A stretch of 64,000 bases of DNA. Origin: Eledone cirrhosa (Eukaryota; Mollusca; Cephalopoda; Octopoda; Eledonidae). Where the stretch lies: the NCBI GenBank assembly GCA_964016885.1, contig OZ024743.1, positions 172,218,154 to 172,282,153 on the forward strand. The letters are read 5' to 3'. Shown piece after piece: positions 21,967-32,873 of this stretch (position 1 is the first letter of the stretch; each line of letters begins with the position of its first letter). Below the pieces are notes generated by a model that was not told the origin of the DNA, did not search any database, and saw nothing but the letters and a program-made list of their open reading frames with translations. Made by a program: the position numbers and the translations under genes.

Positions 21967-22803
21967 TCCAAGGAAGAAATAACAACAAGTGGGAAGAGCA
22001 ACGCTCATGAAAAATCCCTTCATAGTACCTTCTTTAAGAAAACGGAATTCAGAGATCCACAGACATGGAACTGGTTAAAAATAGGAGACCTTAAAAAAGC
22101 TACAGCAGAAATGCTAATAATTGCGCAAGGGCAAGCCCTCAGAACGAAGTGGGTGAGACACAATATTGACAAGGAGGAGGTTAGCTCACTGTGTAGGATC
22201 TGTGGAGAGAGAGAGGAGACTGTGGGTCACATTGTATCCGAGTGTAAAGGCTGGAGACATGATATTAGAGGCAGGGTGATTTACTGGTATCTATGCAAAC
22301 TAAACAATTTACTACATTCTGAGAAGTGGTATGAGAGGTGGCCAGAGTCGGTGATAGAAAACGATCCAGTAAAGGTGCCATGGGATTTTAGGATACACAC
22401 GGACAAGAAATTAGAACACAATAGGCCTGACCTGGTGGTTTTGGACAATGAAAAAAGATCGTGCCTGATTCTAGCTGTAGCCTGCCCATTTGACACGAGA
22501 GGGAGAAAATTAACTGATACCAGGATTAAAGTGGGAGTTAAAAAGGATTTGGAACTGCCATGAAATCAAGGTCGTCCCGATTGTCATAGGTGCACTTGGT
22601 ACTATCTCAAAGAGTTTCCAAGGATGGTTAAAGAAAATTAGTCCAGCCCCGCTTTTTGGAACACTTCAAAAGGCATGCTTGCTGGGAACAGCAAAAACCC
22701 TCCGATACGTCCTGAATATCTGCGGCTGCAGGTAGCGGCTTGATATTCATTTCACCCAACTTCCCAGTTAAATAACATCAGTGACTGGGACTCAAAGAAC
22801 AAC

Positions 22804-22877
<74 letters not shown>
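22804..22877. repeat. (AAT)n between D3 and E1
   Basis: About 24 AAT units link the 3' UTR of D3 to the 5' leader of E1 with no other sequence between. Confidence 0.95.
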
Positions 22878-23928
22878 GGGAAGAAGACGCACGAGGTGAC
22901 GGAGGTCATGAAATCGCTCCCGTAAGTTTTGAATTTTTAACATATTTAAACCATTTGTGAAATAACAACTCTTAGCACAAATGCTACGTAAAGCACCCGG
23001 CTTGAGCCCCAAAAAATTCGGACCCAAAATATATTGTTATAAGGCTCAAATATTCAAATATTCAACTTTGTATTGTACACTGTATATCCAAAAAAAAAAA
23101 AATGGCTATAAATGGAAGAAGAACCCCTCCCCTCCTCTCCTCTGGCTACACTATATAGGACAGCTAAACTCACCAACACCAGAAACTAGATACACCACCC
23201 ACCCCATCATCTGTGTACACTAAACACAACAGCCAGATAACGACACATTTTCACCTTCACCGCCACCGCTCACTACGGCCATCATTACCACCACTATCCC
23301 ATCACCGCCGCCACCACCCCTTGACTCCGCTACAGCACCATCACTACAGTAATACGGTCACATCACCGCCACCACTGCCTCGGTATCGACATCACCACCA
23401 CCACTGTCTCAGTATCGCTAACGCCGCCAGTCTCCCACTTCCCTGCTGGTTGCTACTTCCACATTATAGAATTCCTACTACTACCAAAGAGGAAGGCATC
23501 AAAATATATAGATAGACCCAAAAGAAAAAAGAAAAAACAAACAACAAAACCAAAGCAGCACAACGAGAAAAACAAACAGAGAAAAACGAAAACAAAAAAA
23601 AGAAACCCCAAAAACGTAAAGAAAATAAGAATGAAGAGAGAAGCAGGCGGACGGACAGAGAAGAGGGGGGAAAAAGTAAAACTTAAAAAACTAAAACTAA
23701 GTCAGACATTCGAACACTACATTACAATGAAACTTATGCTTATTCATTTCTGGGGCCCTTTCTGCCTGTGTGTTTGTTTGTTTATGTGTGTTCGTATACA
23801 GCGTGGTGATAATGCCACACAAGGGCCAAGTGGGATGGCGGATCCACAGATGCTATGTAAACATACATTCGCCAATCCTCGATAAGAGTGTTTAAATATC
23901 GAACATAAACAGTTCGAATAACGGTGAA
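22878..23928 (+). promoter_or_regulatory. 5' leader of F1 copy E1
   Basis: This is a non-coding leader starting 'agggaagaagacgcacgagg'. It contains CCA/CAC-rich stretches at 23180-23480, A-rich stretches at 23520-23700, then a conserved block near the start codon ('catacattcgccaatcctcg', 'gttcgaataacggtgaa'). The first ~300 bp are homologous to the leader of F2. Such leaders should hold the internal promoter; I cannot identify promoter elements by eye. Confidence 0.65.
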
Positions 23929-26900
23929 ATGGAGACTAGAACGTCATGTGACAGACTCTCACCCAACAGGTGCCCCCTGGCTCAGCAGCAGGAACCTGAC
24001 TGTCAACCAAATACTGCTGATGTTGGAGGAAGGAGAAGAAGGAAAGGGGCCAGAACCAACTGGACGAAAGAATTGAATAGAACTGTTATGCAATGCTACC
24101 TGAAAAGTAACCCCAAGGAGAGGGGCTACAGGAGACGGATGCATAACATCTGGAACGAGATTGGTTTATTTAAATTAGATGAACAAAAATTGGCCGGGCA
24201 GGCTCGGGTAATAAGAACTAATGGGTGGATAAGCGAGCTGGAACTGGAGGAACTGAGCAGAGAGAATGGCTTGGAGATGGCGGGTGTAGTATGCCAGACA
24301 AGCGAGCCGGTGGGAAATGAAGGTGAGGAGGTCCTGAGAACGGAGGAACCACCCGAAGCAGACAATGATCTGAGTACTGAGATAAATAATACCTGGAACA
24401 GAGATACGGCCACTGAGGAGATGAATGCTGACGGGCTAGGACAAGATTCGGTTGACATCCTAAATTTAGTGGTAGATGAATTGAACAATGATAGTGGGAG
24501 ACCTATGAACCTAAGATTTGTAGACAGGAAAAAGTTAAAAGAAACAACAGCTAAGGTAAACAAAGTCATCCCATACCTTGAGGCGAGGAGCCTTCACCAG
24601 TGCAACAATATCCTCAGAGCAACAGCAAATACGGTGAGGAAACTACTTGGTATAAAAGCGAGAGGAAACAACAGACAAGAAAGAGCAGAGCCGTGGTGGA
24701 AGAAGCGACTGAGTGGGCAAATCGGGGAAATGAGAAATGACATAGGAAAGCTTGAGTCACTATTGAATGGGACACTAAAAAACATAGGCACTAAAAATAG
24801 ACTGGAAATAAAATACAAAACTAGGAGTAAAAAGTTAAATATTATCATAGAGGAATTGAAGCAACGCATTGTAGCAAAGAGTGCAAAAATCAGGCGATAC
24901 GAGAACAGAGTCAGTCAGTATAAACAGAACCGTATGTTCGACAACAACCAGAAGATGCTGTTTGGACAGCTTGAGGGCAAAGAAAGAGGCAACGACTTGA
25001 TCCCTGGGGCGGAGCAAACTAAAACATTCTGGAGAGGAATATGGGAGCAGGATGTTAGACACAATGCCCAGGCAGGGTGGATTGAGACAGTACAGAGGGA
25101 GATCGGTGAGCAGGCACAGCAACAGACTGATTTGAGTATCACAGTTGAAACTCTTAAGGGGCAAGCCAAAAAACTAACCAACTGGAAATCACCAGGCCCA
25201 GATGGTGTGCAGGGGTATTGGATTAAACATCTAACATCCCTCCACCCGAAGCTGACGGCCATGTTCAATGACTGCTTGGTGTCGGGTGAGGTGCCAGAGT
25301 GGTTGACAAAAGGTACCACAGTTCTGATAATGAAAGACCGAATCAAGGGTAATGATGCTACCAACTATAGACCTATCACATGTCTGCCCGTAATGTGGAA
25401 ACTGTTGACGAGCATTGTGTCTGAGGAAATCTACCATCACCTCCACACAAACAACTTGTTACCGGACGAACAGAAAGGATGCCGAAAGAAGTCACGTGGT
25501 ACAAAGGACCAGTTGCTTATTGATAAGATGGTAATGGGGAATTGCAGGAGGAGACACACTGATCTTGCCATGGGATGGATAGACTACAGAAAGGCATTTG
25601 ACATGGTGCCTCATTCCTGGATCACCAAAAGCCTGGAGATCTTCAGGGTGGCAGATAACATCAGACAGTTGCTAGGCAGGAGTATGGGGCCCTGGGAGAC
25701 AGAGTTGACATCAACTGGAGTATCCTTGGGAAGCGTGAAGATCAAGAGAGGTATCTTCCAGGGAGATAGCCTGTCCCCTCTGTTGTTTGTCCTTGCCCTG
25801 ATGCCCTTGACCATTATGCTGCGAAAAGTGAGAGCAGGATACAAGTTGGGAAGGGGAGAGCTTACCATCAATCACCTCCTCTTCATGGACGATCTTAAGC
25901 TCTTCGGGAAAAGTGAGAAGGAGTTGGATGTGCTTGTTGACACTGTCCGTATTTTCAGCAGTGATATATGTATGCAGTTTGGTATTGGTAAATGTGGAGT
26001 CATTGTGATGAAGAGGGGTAGGTTGAGCAGAAGTAACGGGATCCAGATACCAACAGGTGAGATGATAAAGGAAATTGACTCTGAGGAAGGATACAAGTAT
26101 TTGGGCGTTCTGGAGGCTGATGGCATAAAGAACAAAAAAATGAAGGAATTGTTAAGAACTGAATACATTCGGAGAGTAAGGAGCGTATTGAAGTCACATC
26201 TGAACAGCAGAAATGCCATAAGCGCAGTAAATTCCCGAGCTGTGTCTATTATTAGGTACAGTGCGGGAATTCTGAGATGGAATGTTGCTGAACAGAAAGA
26301 AATGGATAGGAAGACTAGGAAGCTATTGACTATCTACAACATGTTCCACAAGAGGAGTGATGTCGATAGACTCTACCTAAGGAGATATGAGGGTGGAAGA
26401 GGTCTTATCAGCATAGAGGACGGTGTTCAGATGGAGAAAAACAACCTATACAAATACGTGACCTATAGTAAGGAGCCAATGCTCAGAGCTGTACTGAAGG
26501 AGGGGACAGTAGGCCAGGGGATGTCCAGGGAGGAAATAACATCTAGGAGGAAGAGAAGCCTTAAGGGAAAACCCCTTCATAGTACCTTCTTTGAGAAAAC
26601 TGAATTTAGAGATCCACAGACATGGAACTGGTTGAGAAGAGGAGACCTCAAAAAGGCTACAGAAGGAATGCTAATGGCTGCGCAGGAGCAGGCCCTCAAA
26701 ACGAAGTGGTTGAAGCACCATATCTACAAGGAGGAGGCCAGCCCACTGTGCAGGATCTGTGGAGAGAGAGAGGAGACTGTGGCTCACATTGTGTCCGAGT
26801 GTAAACACCTAGCCCAGACCCACTATAAGGGCTGGAGACACGATGTGATGGGCTGGGTGATCCACTGGCACCTGTGCAAAGTAAACAATCTACCACATTC

Positions 26901-27321
26901 TGAGAAATGGTATGAGCATAGGCCAGAGGCGGTGATGGAGAACAATCAGGTGAAGGTGCTGTGGGATTTTAGGATACAGACGGACAAAAAACTGGAACAC
27001 AATAGACCTGACCTGGTGGTTGTGGACAAAGAAAAAAGATCGTGCCTGATTGTGGATGTGGCCTGCCCGTTCGACACGAGAGTGCAAGAGAAGGAGAGGG
27101 AGAAAATTAACCGATACCAGGACCTAAAGTGGGGGGTGAAAAGGATTTGGAATTGCCATGAAGTCAAAGTGATCCCGATTGTCATAGGCGCACTGGGGAC
27201 TATCTCCAAAAGTTTCCAGGGATGGTTAAAGAAAATCGGCCCCTTCACGCTTTTTGGAACGCTTCAAAAGGCATGCTTGCTTGGAACAGCAAGAACCCTC
27301 CGATACGTCCTGAATATCTGA
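23929..27321 (+). CDS. F1 LINE polyprotein: Myb-like, reverse transcriptase, CCHC, restriction-like endonuclease
   Basis: This is an intact 1130-aa ORF, the expected single ORF of an RLE-type LINE. Residues ~42-110 form a Myb/SANT-like block (TNWTKELNRTVMQCYL). The RT spans ~430-720: a KSPGPDGVQGYW block, motif A WIDYRKAFD (~549), motif B IFQGDSLSPLLF (~609) and motif C FMDD (~652). A CX2CX8HX4C knuckle, CRICGEREETVAHIVSEC, lies at ~941-958. The C-terminus has HNRPDLVV (~1023) followed 14 residues later by IVDVACPFD, matching the PD...D pattern of R2-like restriction-like endonucleases. The family copies element RNA at a nicked chromosomal target (target-primed reverse transcription). The order without an APE domain and the RT style point to the R4/Dong clade. 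The ATG at 23929 is shared by E4 and E5. I see no obvious lesion, so this copy could still be functional. Confidence 0.9.
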   Translation: METRTSCDRLSPNRCPLAQQQEPDCQPNTADVGGRRRRKGARTNWTKELNRTVMQCYLKSNPKERGYRRRMHNIWNEIGLFKLDEQKLAGQARVIRTNGWISELELEELSRENGLEMAGVVCQTSEPVGNEGEEVLRTEEPPEADNDLSTEINNTWNRDTATEEMNADGLGQDSVDILNLVVDELNNDSGRPMNLRFVDRKKLKETTAKVNKVIPYLEARSLHQCNNILRATANTVRKLLGIKARGNNRQERAEPWWKKRLSGQIGEMRNDIGKLESLLNGTLKNIGTKNRLEIKYKTRSKKLNIIIEELKQRIVAKSAKIRRYENRVSQYKQNRMFDNNQKMLFGQLEGKERGNDLIPGAEQTKTFWRGIWEQDVRHNAQAGWIETVQREIGEQAQQQTDLSITVETLKGQAKKLTNWKSPGPDGVQGYWIKHLTSLHPKLTAMFNDCLVSGEVPEWLTKGTTVLIMKDRIKGNDATNYRPITCLPVMWKLLTSIVSEEIYHHLHTNNLLPDEQKGCRKKSRGTKDQLLIDKMVMGNCRRRHTDLAMGWIDYRKAFDMVPHSWITKSLEIFRVADNIRQLLGRSMGPWETELTSTGVSLGSVKIKRGIFQGDSLSPLLFVLALMPLTIMLRKVRAGYKLGRGELTINHLLFMDDLKLFGKSEKELDVLVDTVRIFSSDICMQFGIGKCGVIVMKRGRLSRSNGIQIPTGEMIKEIDSEEGYKYLGVLEADGIKNKKMKELLRTEYIRRVRSVLKSHLNSRNAISAVNSRAVSIIRYSAGILRWNVAEQKEMDRKTRKLLTIYNMFHKRSDVDRLYLRRYEGGRGLISIEDGVQMEKNNLYKYVTYSKEPMLRAVLKEGTVGQGMSREEITSRRKRSLKGKPLHSTFFEKTEFRDPQTWNWLRRGDLKKATEGMLMAAQEQALKTKWLKHHIYKEEASPLCRICGEREETVAHIVSECKHLAQTHYKGWRHDVMGWVIHWHLCKVNNLPHSEKWYEHRPEAVMENNQVKVLWDFRIQTDKKLEHNRPDLVVVDKEKRSCLIVDVACPFDTRVQEKEREKINRYQDLKWGVKRIWNCHEVKVIPIVIGALGTISKSFQGWLKKIGPFTLFGTLQKACLLGTARTLRYVLNI

Positions 27322-27407
27322 AGCTACAGGTAGTGGCTTGATATTCAATCCAACGGACTTTCCAGTTAACCAACATCAATGACTGAGATTCAAGGAATAA
27401 CAATAAC

Positions 27408-27408
<1 letters not shown>

Positions 27409-27479
<71 letters not shown>
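27409..27479. repeat. (AAT)n between E1 and the E2 leader
   Basis: About 23 AAT units follow 'aacaataac', the usual transition from the F1 3' UTR into its tail. Confidence 0.95.
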
Positions 27480-27482
<3 letters not shown>

Positions 27483-28063
27483 GGAAGAAGACGCACGAGG
27501 TGGTAGAAGGTCATGAAATCGCTCCCGTAAATTTTGAATTTTTAACATATTTAAATCATTTGTGAAATAACAACTCTTAGTACAAATGTTACGTAAAGCA
27601 TCCGGCTTGACCCCCAAAAAAATTCGGACCCAAAATATATTGGCTCAAATATTCAAATATTCAACTACATCATTACTACAACTATCCAATCACCGCCGCC
27701 ACCACTCCTTCATTGCTACCACCGCTACAACACCATCACTACAGTAATACGATCACATCACCACCACCACTGTCTCAGTATCGCTACCGCCGCTATTGTC
27801 TCCCACTGCTTCCTGCTAGTTGCTGCTAGAACAGCACTGCCACCACATTATAGAATTCCTACTAAAAAAGAGGAAGGCATCAAAATATATAGATAGACTC
27901 AAAAGAAAAAACAAAAATCAAAACCAAAGCAGCACAGCAACAACAACAAAAAAAAAAGAAAAACAAACAGAGAAAAACAAAAACAAAAAAAAACGTAAAG
28001 AAAATAAGAATGAAGAGAGAAACAAGCGGACGGACAGAGAAGAGAAGGGAAAAACTAAGTCAG
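27480..28063 (+). mobile_element. F1 5' leader fragment E2
   Basis: The leader begins 'gagggaagaagacgcacgag' and follows the E1 leader with internal deletions (for example, about 190 bp missing near 27665). It stops at 'ctaagtcag' at 28063, where an unrelated gypsy fragment begins. The ORF that should follow is absent. Confidence 0.8.
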
Positions 28064-28375
28064 CACAACCTCTGCAGGAATTTTACCTACTTTTCAATCT
28101 CTTGGTCCATTTTGGGCCAGTATACATAACTTCTCATAAGAGCTTTTACTCTTGAAATTCCCGGATGACTAATGTGAAATCCTTTTAATATTCGCATTTG
28201 TAGTGTGACGGAAATTACTACTCTTTGTGTATACATCAGTACATTGTCAAAAATTGAGTACGAGTTCGAATCTGGGTTGTGTTGTGCAAATGACATTTTT
28301 CTATGTATTTTTTCTGCTCTCAGTAATCTTTTCATTTTCATAATAAAATCATCTTCTGCTTTTAATTTAAACGCT
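28064..28375 (-). pseudogene. Ty3/gypsy integrase zinc-binding (HHCC) fragment
   Basis: On the minus strand an open stretch (28341-28087) contains FHISHPGISRVKALMRSYV followed by YWPKMDQEIEK, the characteristic start of a retroviral-type integrase zinc domain in Ty3/gypsy LTR elements. Only ~85 codons survive, with no LTR, protease or RT nearby. It is a lone fragment between the E2 leader and a Tx1-like fragment. Integrase would insert element DNA; this piece cannot. Confidence 0.8.
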
Positions 28376-30095
28376 ACAGGGACTGGATTAGCAAATTAGT
28401 TAATCAGCAGCTGACAGGGACCATCGTCAACAACAGGTGGTGGGGCGTTCTAAAGAGAGAGATTAGAGTAGCATCCATAGCATTCAGTAAAGAAGTAGCG
28501 ATCGGAAAAAATAAAACGGAAAGGTAGTTAGTAACTATGATTAGATGAGGCGATTAGGAGTGGCATTGCAACCGACGTGCTGGATGTGAGAATGTCATTA
28601 GACCATTTATTCAATGCGAAACACGAAGCCTTCATTGCCAGGGCTAAGGCGCGTGCTCTAAGAAACGAGGGAACTAAAGCTGTTTGGTGGGTCCGCGAGA
28701 CAGAGGCGCAGCGGGGTAACAAAACCACAATTCGGTCGTTGACGGACCGAGACGGACGCGAGCAGAACGATTCTAGACAGAAGTGTCAGACCTTTCGTCA
28801 GCCATTTGCATGGCTGTTCGGGGGCAGTGGTGGGTCGGAGGTCGTGGTGGACTTCAGTCCCTACCTCAACGGCCTACCTGTTCTCTCGACGGCCGATGCT
28901 GATTGCTGTGAAAGACCAATAACTTCAGCCAAGATTCGGGAGGGCCTAGTCGGTTGTACCAGGCGCAAGTCACCCGGTTTAGATGGTCACCCCTATGAGC
29001 TTTACGTTGATATTCTAGATTTGTTCTCCGATCTCCTCGAAGCGCTAAACAGCCCATGTCAGCAGAATGGGAGTATTCCCAGAGTGATACTTTAGATAAT
29101 TTCTGGCCCATAACTCTACTGAAGACAGAGTTTCAGATTTGAGCCAAGGTGTTAGTGAAGGGGTTGGCACATATCGGCGTAGATTTGGTACGGGAGGCGC
29201 AAACTTGCGCAATCCCGACACGACAACCTCCACTTCATGCGATACATCTTAGAGAGGGTGGGGTTTAAACCTTGCTTCGGTGGGGCTCTGATCAACTTAG
29301 ATCAATTGAAAGCATTCGATAGGGTCCACCATCGGTACCTAGAGGCTGTCCTCAAGGCAGCTGGCTTCAGCCCCATCTGCAGAAGCTGGATCGCTGCAAT
29401 GCACAAAGGCATTTGCTCGGTGGTCAATCCTATGCCGTCCCTCTTAGCACATGACCAAATTGGAACGGCTGCTCTTCAACGTTTTGTGGAAGGAACAGGT
29501 TCTACTGGTGAGACGGTTCATCTTCTGCCAACACCCTTTACACGGACAGCTGATGATGCACAAACATACGCGTGGAGATTACCCCGCTGCCTTCGTTTGG
29601 CCGGGAAAAGTAGGCAGTTTTCCTCTGTCTGATAGCTGTAACAAAAGAAGTTGTGTGGTGGACTCGACTGATATGTCGGAAGACAGACACTTTTCTCTTC
29701 GAGCAAGCCCTCGTCAACTTTTTCAAATTCCAATCGGAAAGAAAGTTGAGGGTGGAGAGACAAATACTGCCCCCCAGATCATTTTTTAAAAGGTGGGTGA
29801 TTGTTGCGAGGATGACCCGCGTGAATGGGCTCACTCTGAACATGTGTCTGTAGGCTGGAAAGATTGAAGAAGAGAGGGACGTGTTCTTGGAGATGAGGTT
29901 AGCTTGGGATTTGTGGGGTGACTAACGTCACCTCTAGGTGTTATCCCCCCTACTGGGGAATTCTGTTGTTGATATTTTTCTGTTAATTGTTTTTGTTAAT
30001 CATTTTACACGCTTGTATGTAAACACCCACTGGCCCCATCTTTGAATTGTCCTCTATGTTCTGATCCTTGTGGCAATAATAAAGAAATGATAGTT
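28376..30095 (+). pseudogene. Tx1-like LINE fragment C1: RT with internal deletions and 3' end
   Basis: This fragment starts in the linker before the RT (RISELVKRAL-like residues), passes through LDGHPYELYVD (28577-29095) and motif A (ALINLDQLKAFDRVHH, 29237 onward), then jumps near 29440 to the C-terminal region (a FNVLWKEQVLLVRR block) and again near 29535-29575. Motifs B and C are lost in the first jump. The 3' UTR ends near 30090 with 'aataaagaaatga'. The sequence is clearly another subfamily than copies A and B. Orientation is opposite to A and B. Confidence 0.8.
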
Positions 30096-30111
30096 ATTAT
30101 TATGATTTGAA

Positions 30112-30301
30112 GTACGGCGGTGGATTGGCAGAATCGGTAGAGAGTCGGACGCCGTGCTTTGACGCATAGAGTTACAGCCCTTGCCATTCTGAGTTCAAAT
30201 CCCGCCGAGGTTAACTTTGCCTTTCATCCTTACGGGGTCGATAAAATAAAGTACCAGTAATGAACTGGGTAATTGCTGGCCTTGTGCCAAAAGTAGAAAC
30301 A
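30112..30301 (+). mobile_element. Full-length tRNA-derived SINE with 16-bp target duplication
   Basis: This plus-oriented copy has an A-box-like 'tggcagaatcggtagag', a B-box-like 'gagttcaaatcccgc' and a tail ending 'aagtagaaac'. Perfect 16-bp direct repeats, 'attattatgatttgaa', lie at 30096-30111 and 30302-30317. The insertion sits between the 3' end of C1 and an inverted F3 fragment. Confidence 0.93.
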
Positions 30302-30317
30302 ATTATTATGATTTGAA

Positions 30318-31340
30318 ACTTCCTTTGAGTTCTGATTCTTTCCGAATCATGTCGAGTCTCAACCTGGCACGTGAGGCAAATTTTGATAATACACACATTT
30401 TACAATCAATTGTCTCACAAATGATGCCACAAGAGCACAAACAACAGTTAATGTCCTTGCAAAGTTTTTTAATTGATAGTGCCCTTCTTAGTACATGGGC
30501 AGTACCAGTCAGCAATATTTTCTGTATCTCTTGCAGCAATGGCTTTCCAGGTAGCCTGTCAAATATTTTTCAGTAACCTTTTTTATCATTCCAAGTGTGC
30601 CGACTATCATTGGTAATGTACATGCCTTAAGATGCCACATTTTCTCAATCAATTTCAATTGATAGATCTTTATACTTACTGAGCTTTCCGACTCTTTTGA
30701 TGAGATCTTATGATCTGCTGGAATGCTCATGTCAATTAATAAGCATGTTTTCTCTTTATGGTCCTTCACAATTATATCAGGTCTGTTAGCCTTGATTGTT
30801 CTGTCAGTGTTCATAGGGGAATCCCAGAGGATTGTTGCGTTCTCGCCTCCTGTTACTGCATCTGGGTGATAATTTTACCATTTCCCTCTGTTTTCAGGCG
30901 ATAAAACCTGCACATTACATAGTGTAAGTATTGACCCACTCTATCATGCCTCGTTTTATATTCCTGATGTATCTAATACCTTGCAGCCTGACACCAGGTG
31001 GTCTATGGTCTCAATATGTTCATCACAGAATCCACACTTTTAGTCAGTTCCATTTCTGATCATATTGGCTTGAAAGTTGTGTGTTCGGAGACACTGGTCT
31101 TGTGCAGCCAAAATAAAGCTTTCACTCTCTGCATTTAGCCCAGAACTTCGTAGCCACTGATGGGGGAGTGCTTGATCTACATCAGGTTCTTTGCTATGGG
31201 AACATACTGTTCATGCAGTGGTTTTTGCTCCCATTTAGTGCACAGTCTCTGTTGGCCTTCATATTTTGCCAACACTGATATTTTTTGCGGCTTTAATTAC
31301 AGAATCGCCATTATTATTTTCAAAATGTATTCCCATTTAT
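30318..31340 (-). pseudogene. F3 (third R4/Dong-like lineage) C-terminal fragment
   Basis: On the minus strand, 30814-30509 reads TDRTIKANRPDIIVKDHKEK then CLLIDMSIPADHK, the RLE block equivalent to F1's HNRPDLVV...VDVACPFD. A shifted stretch, 30539-30306, carries the terminal LLTGTAHVLRRALSI block. The sequence is closer to F2 than F1 but distinct from both. Further upstream (30830-31340) only scattered matches to the knuckle region can be read. It is broken by a frameshift near 30515. Confidence 0.7.
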
Positions 31341-31345
31341 TCCGC

Positions 31346-32689
31346 AAACTTCCTACTTACAGAGGCCGGATAAGCGAATTAGTTAAGCGTGCCTTGACGG
31401 GTGCGATCGTCAACAACAGGTGGTGGTTCACCCTGGAAAGGGCAATTAGAGTAGTATCGATAAGGTTCAGCAAAGGAGTAAGCGTTAGAGGAAAATAGAG
31501 TAGAGGGAGAGCTAGTTAGCAAGCTAGAAAAGGCGTTTAGGACAGGCATCGCAACTGACGAGCTTGCTTGCGGCGAGAATGGCACTGAACCAATTCTTCA
31601 ACGCAAATCACGAATGCCACGTTGTCAGAGCTAGAGCGCGTGCTCTAAGACACGAGGGGATAAAAGCCATCCAATGGGCCCAGTTAGTGGATGTGCGACG
31701 TGGCAACAATTCCACAATTCGGTCTTTGCCTGACCAAAACAGGCGCATGTTACTCGAACCCGAGCAGGTGTGAGGTTCTTCAGTAACACTTTGTCAGTAA
31801 CACTTTGTCAGAGTATGGACTTCAGTGCATACCTGGACTGCCGCGACTCTCGAGGACCACAGCGCAGTATTGCGAAAAGCCGATAACAGCAGGTGAAATA
31901 CGGGAAACGATGTCTGATGCACGAGGGATAAATCGCCAGGTTTGGATGATCTGCTCTACGAGCTTTATGCGTACATGCCAGACTTATTTGGCGACCTCTT
32001 GGCAGATGTCTACTGCAACTGGCAGCAGAACGGGAGCATTCCTAGTTCTGTGAGACGGGGAGCAGTGGCGCTGTTGAGAAAAGACTCGGGGGGAGGGATT
32101 TATAGACAACTTCAGGCTAAACGCAGTGTTCAATATTTTGGACAAGGTGTTAGCAACGAGATTGGCGCTTGTCGTCGGTGGTCTGGGGGAGGGGGGGGGG
32201 GTGAAGACAGATCCATCCACGACAACCTTCACCTCATTCGATACATCGCGGTAGATAGATGGTAGCTAGGGAACCTGGCACGGGAGGGACCTTGATCAAT
32301 TTATATCAGTCGAAAGCTTTCAATAGGCTCGGTCATCGTTATCTGACGCCAGTCCTGAGGGCAGCCGGCTTGGGCCCGTCTGCAGAGACTGGATCGCTTC
32401 GATGCACAGTGACATCTGCTCTGTGGTGAGAGTGAACGATCACCTTTCGGAATCGTTCAACATCATGCTAGGTATTCCAAGGATGTCCCCTCTCGTCCCT
32501 GTTGTACGTATTGACTCTTGAGCCATTGCTGCACAAACTGGAGATATTGAACTGGGATGCGCGAGAACCGTGTCAGCATATGCCAATAACCTCACTGTAG
32601 TGGTGTCGAACGCCAAACACATCGTGGCGATCGGCACTACACTAAACTGTTACAGGAACAATGATCAACCAGGAAACGTCGGTGGGTCA
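31346..32689 (+). pseudogene. Tx1-like LINE fragment C2: RT domain, frameshifted
   Basis: This plus-strand fragment covers the RT linker (GRISELVKRALTGAIVNN), the block ALNQFFNANHECHVVRARA, the fingers (DLLYELYAYMPDLFGDLLA, then SSVRRGAVALLRKDS) and motif A (NLYQSKAFNRLGH). It stops in the region after the AYANNLT block at 32575-32600, where the catalytic VDD is mutated. Frames change near 31773, 31930, 32085 and 32265. No 5' or 3' end is present. Confidence 0.75.
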
Positions 32690-32873
32690 GGCAGCTATAA
32701 AGTAAAAGTATGAAGCCCTGGGAAACAGAACTAACAACAGGTGAAAAATCTTTGGGAAGCGTAAAGATCAAGAGATAGCTTGTTCCCTTTGTTGTTTGTC
32801 CTTACCCTCATACCCTGGTCCCTCATATCGTGAAAAGTAAAAGCAGGATACAAGCTCTTCACGGACGACCTAA
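32690..32873 (+). mobile_element. Small F1 RT fragment
   Basis: About 180 bp matches the F1 region from SMKSWETELT through KIKRG, with the FQGD motif deleted, then PLLFVLTL and the start of the FTDDLK motif. It lies between Tx1-like fragments in opposite orientations, presumably placed by rearrangement, since it has neither end of an F1 element. Confidence 0.7.

Larger units (their letters stand above)
21637..22803 (+). pseudogene. F1 3' fragment D3: CCHC plus RLE domain, interrupted by SINEs
   Basis: This fragment begins with the codons for the DRLYLKRSEGGRG block of F1 and continues to the end of the ORF and the 3' UTR. It is interrupted by a SINE patch (21676-21757) and a SINE with target duplication (21873-21966). 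An open stretch at 22111-22563 retains the knuckle (CRICGEREETVGHIVSEC) and the RLE block HNRPDLVVLDNEKRSC followed by AVACPFD; the aspartate found in other copies (VDVACPFD) is replaced by alanine. The 3' UTR joins (AAT)n at 22804. Confidence 0.82.
22878..27408 (+). mobile_element. F1 (R4/Dong-like) LINE, full-length copy E1 with intact ORF
   Basis: E1 has a leader of 1.05 kb, a single intact ORF (23929-27321), and a short 3' UTR ('gtagtggcttgatattcaat' to 'caaggaataac') running straight into (AAT)n. Both ends therefore touch (AAT)n, as expected of an element that inserts into that microsatellite. From memory, Dong-type elements have been linked to TAA repeats; I am not certain of that. Near identity to E4 over leader and ORF indicates recent activity of this subfamily. 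Confidence 0.88.
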
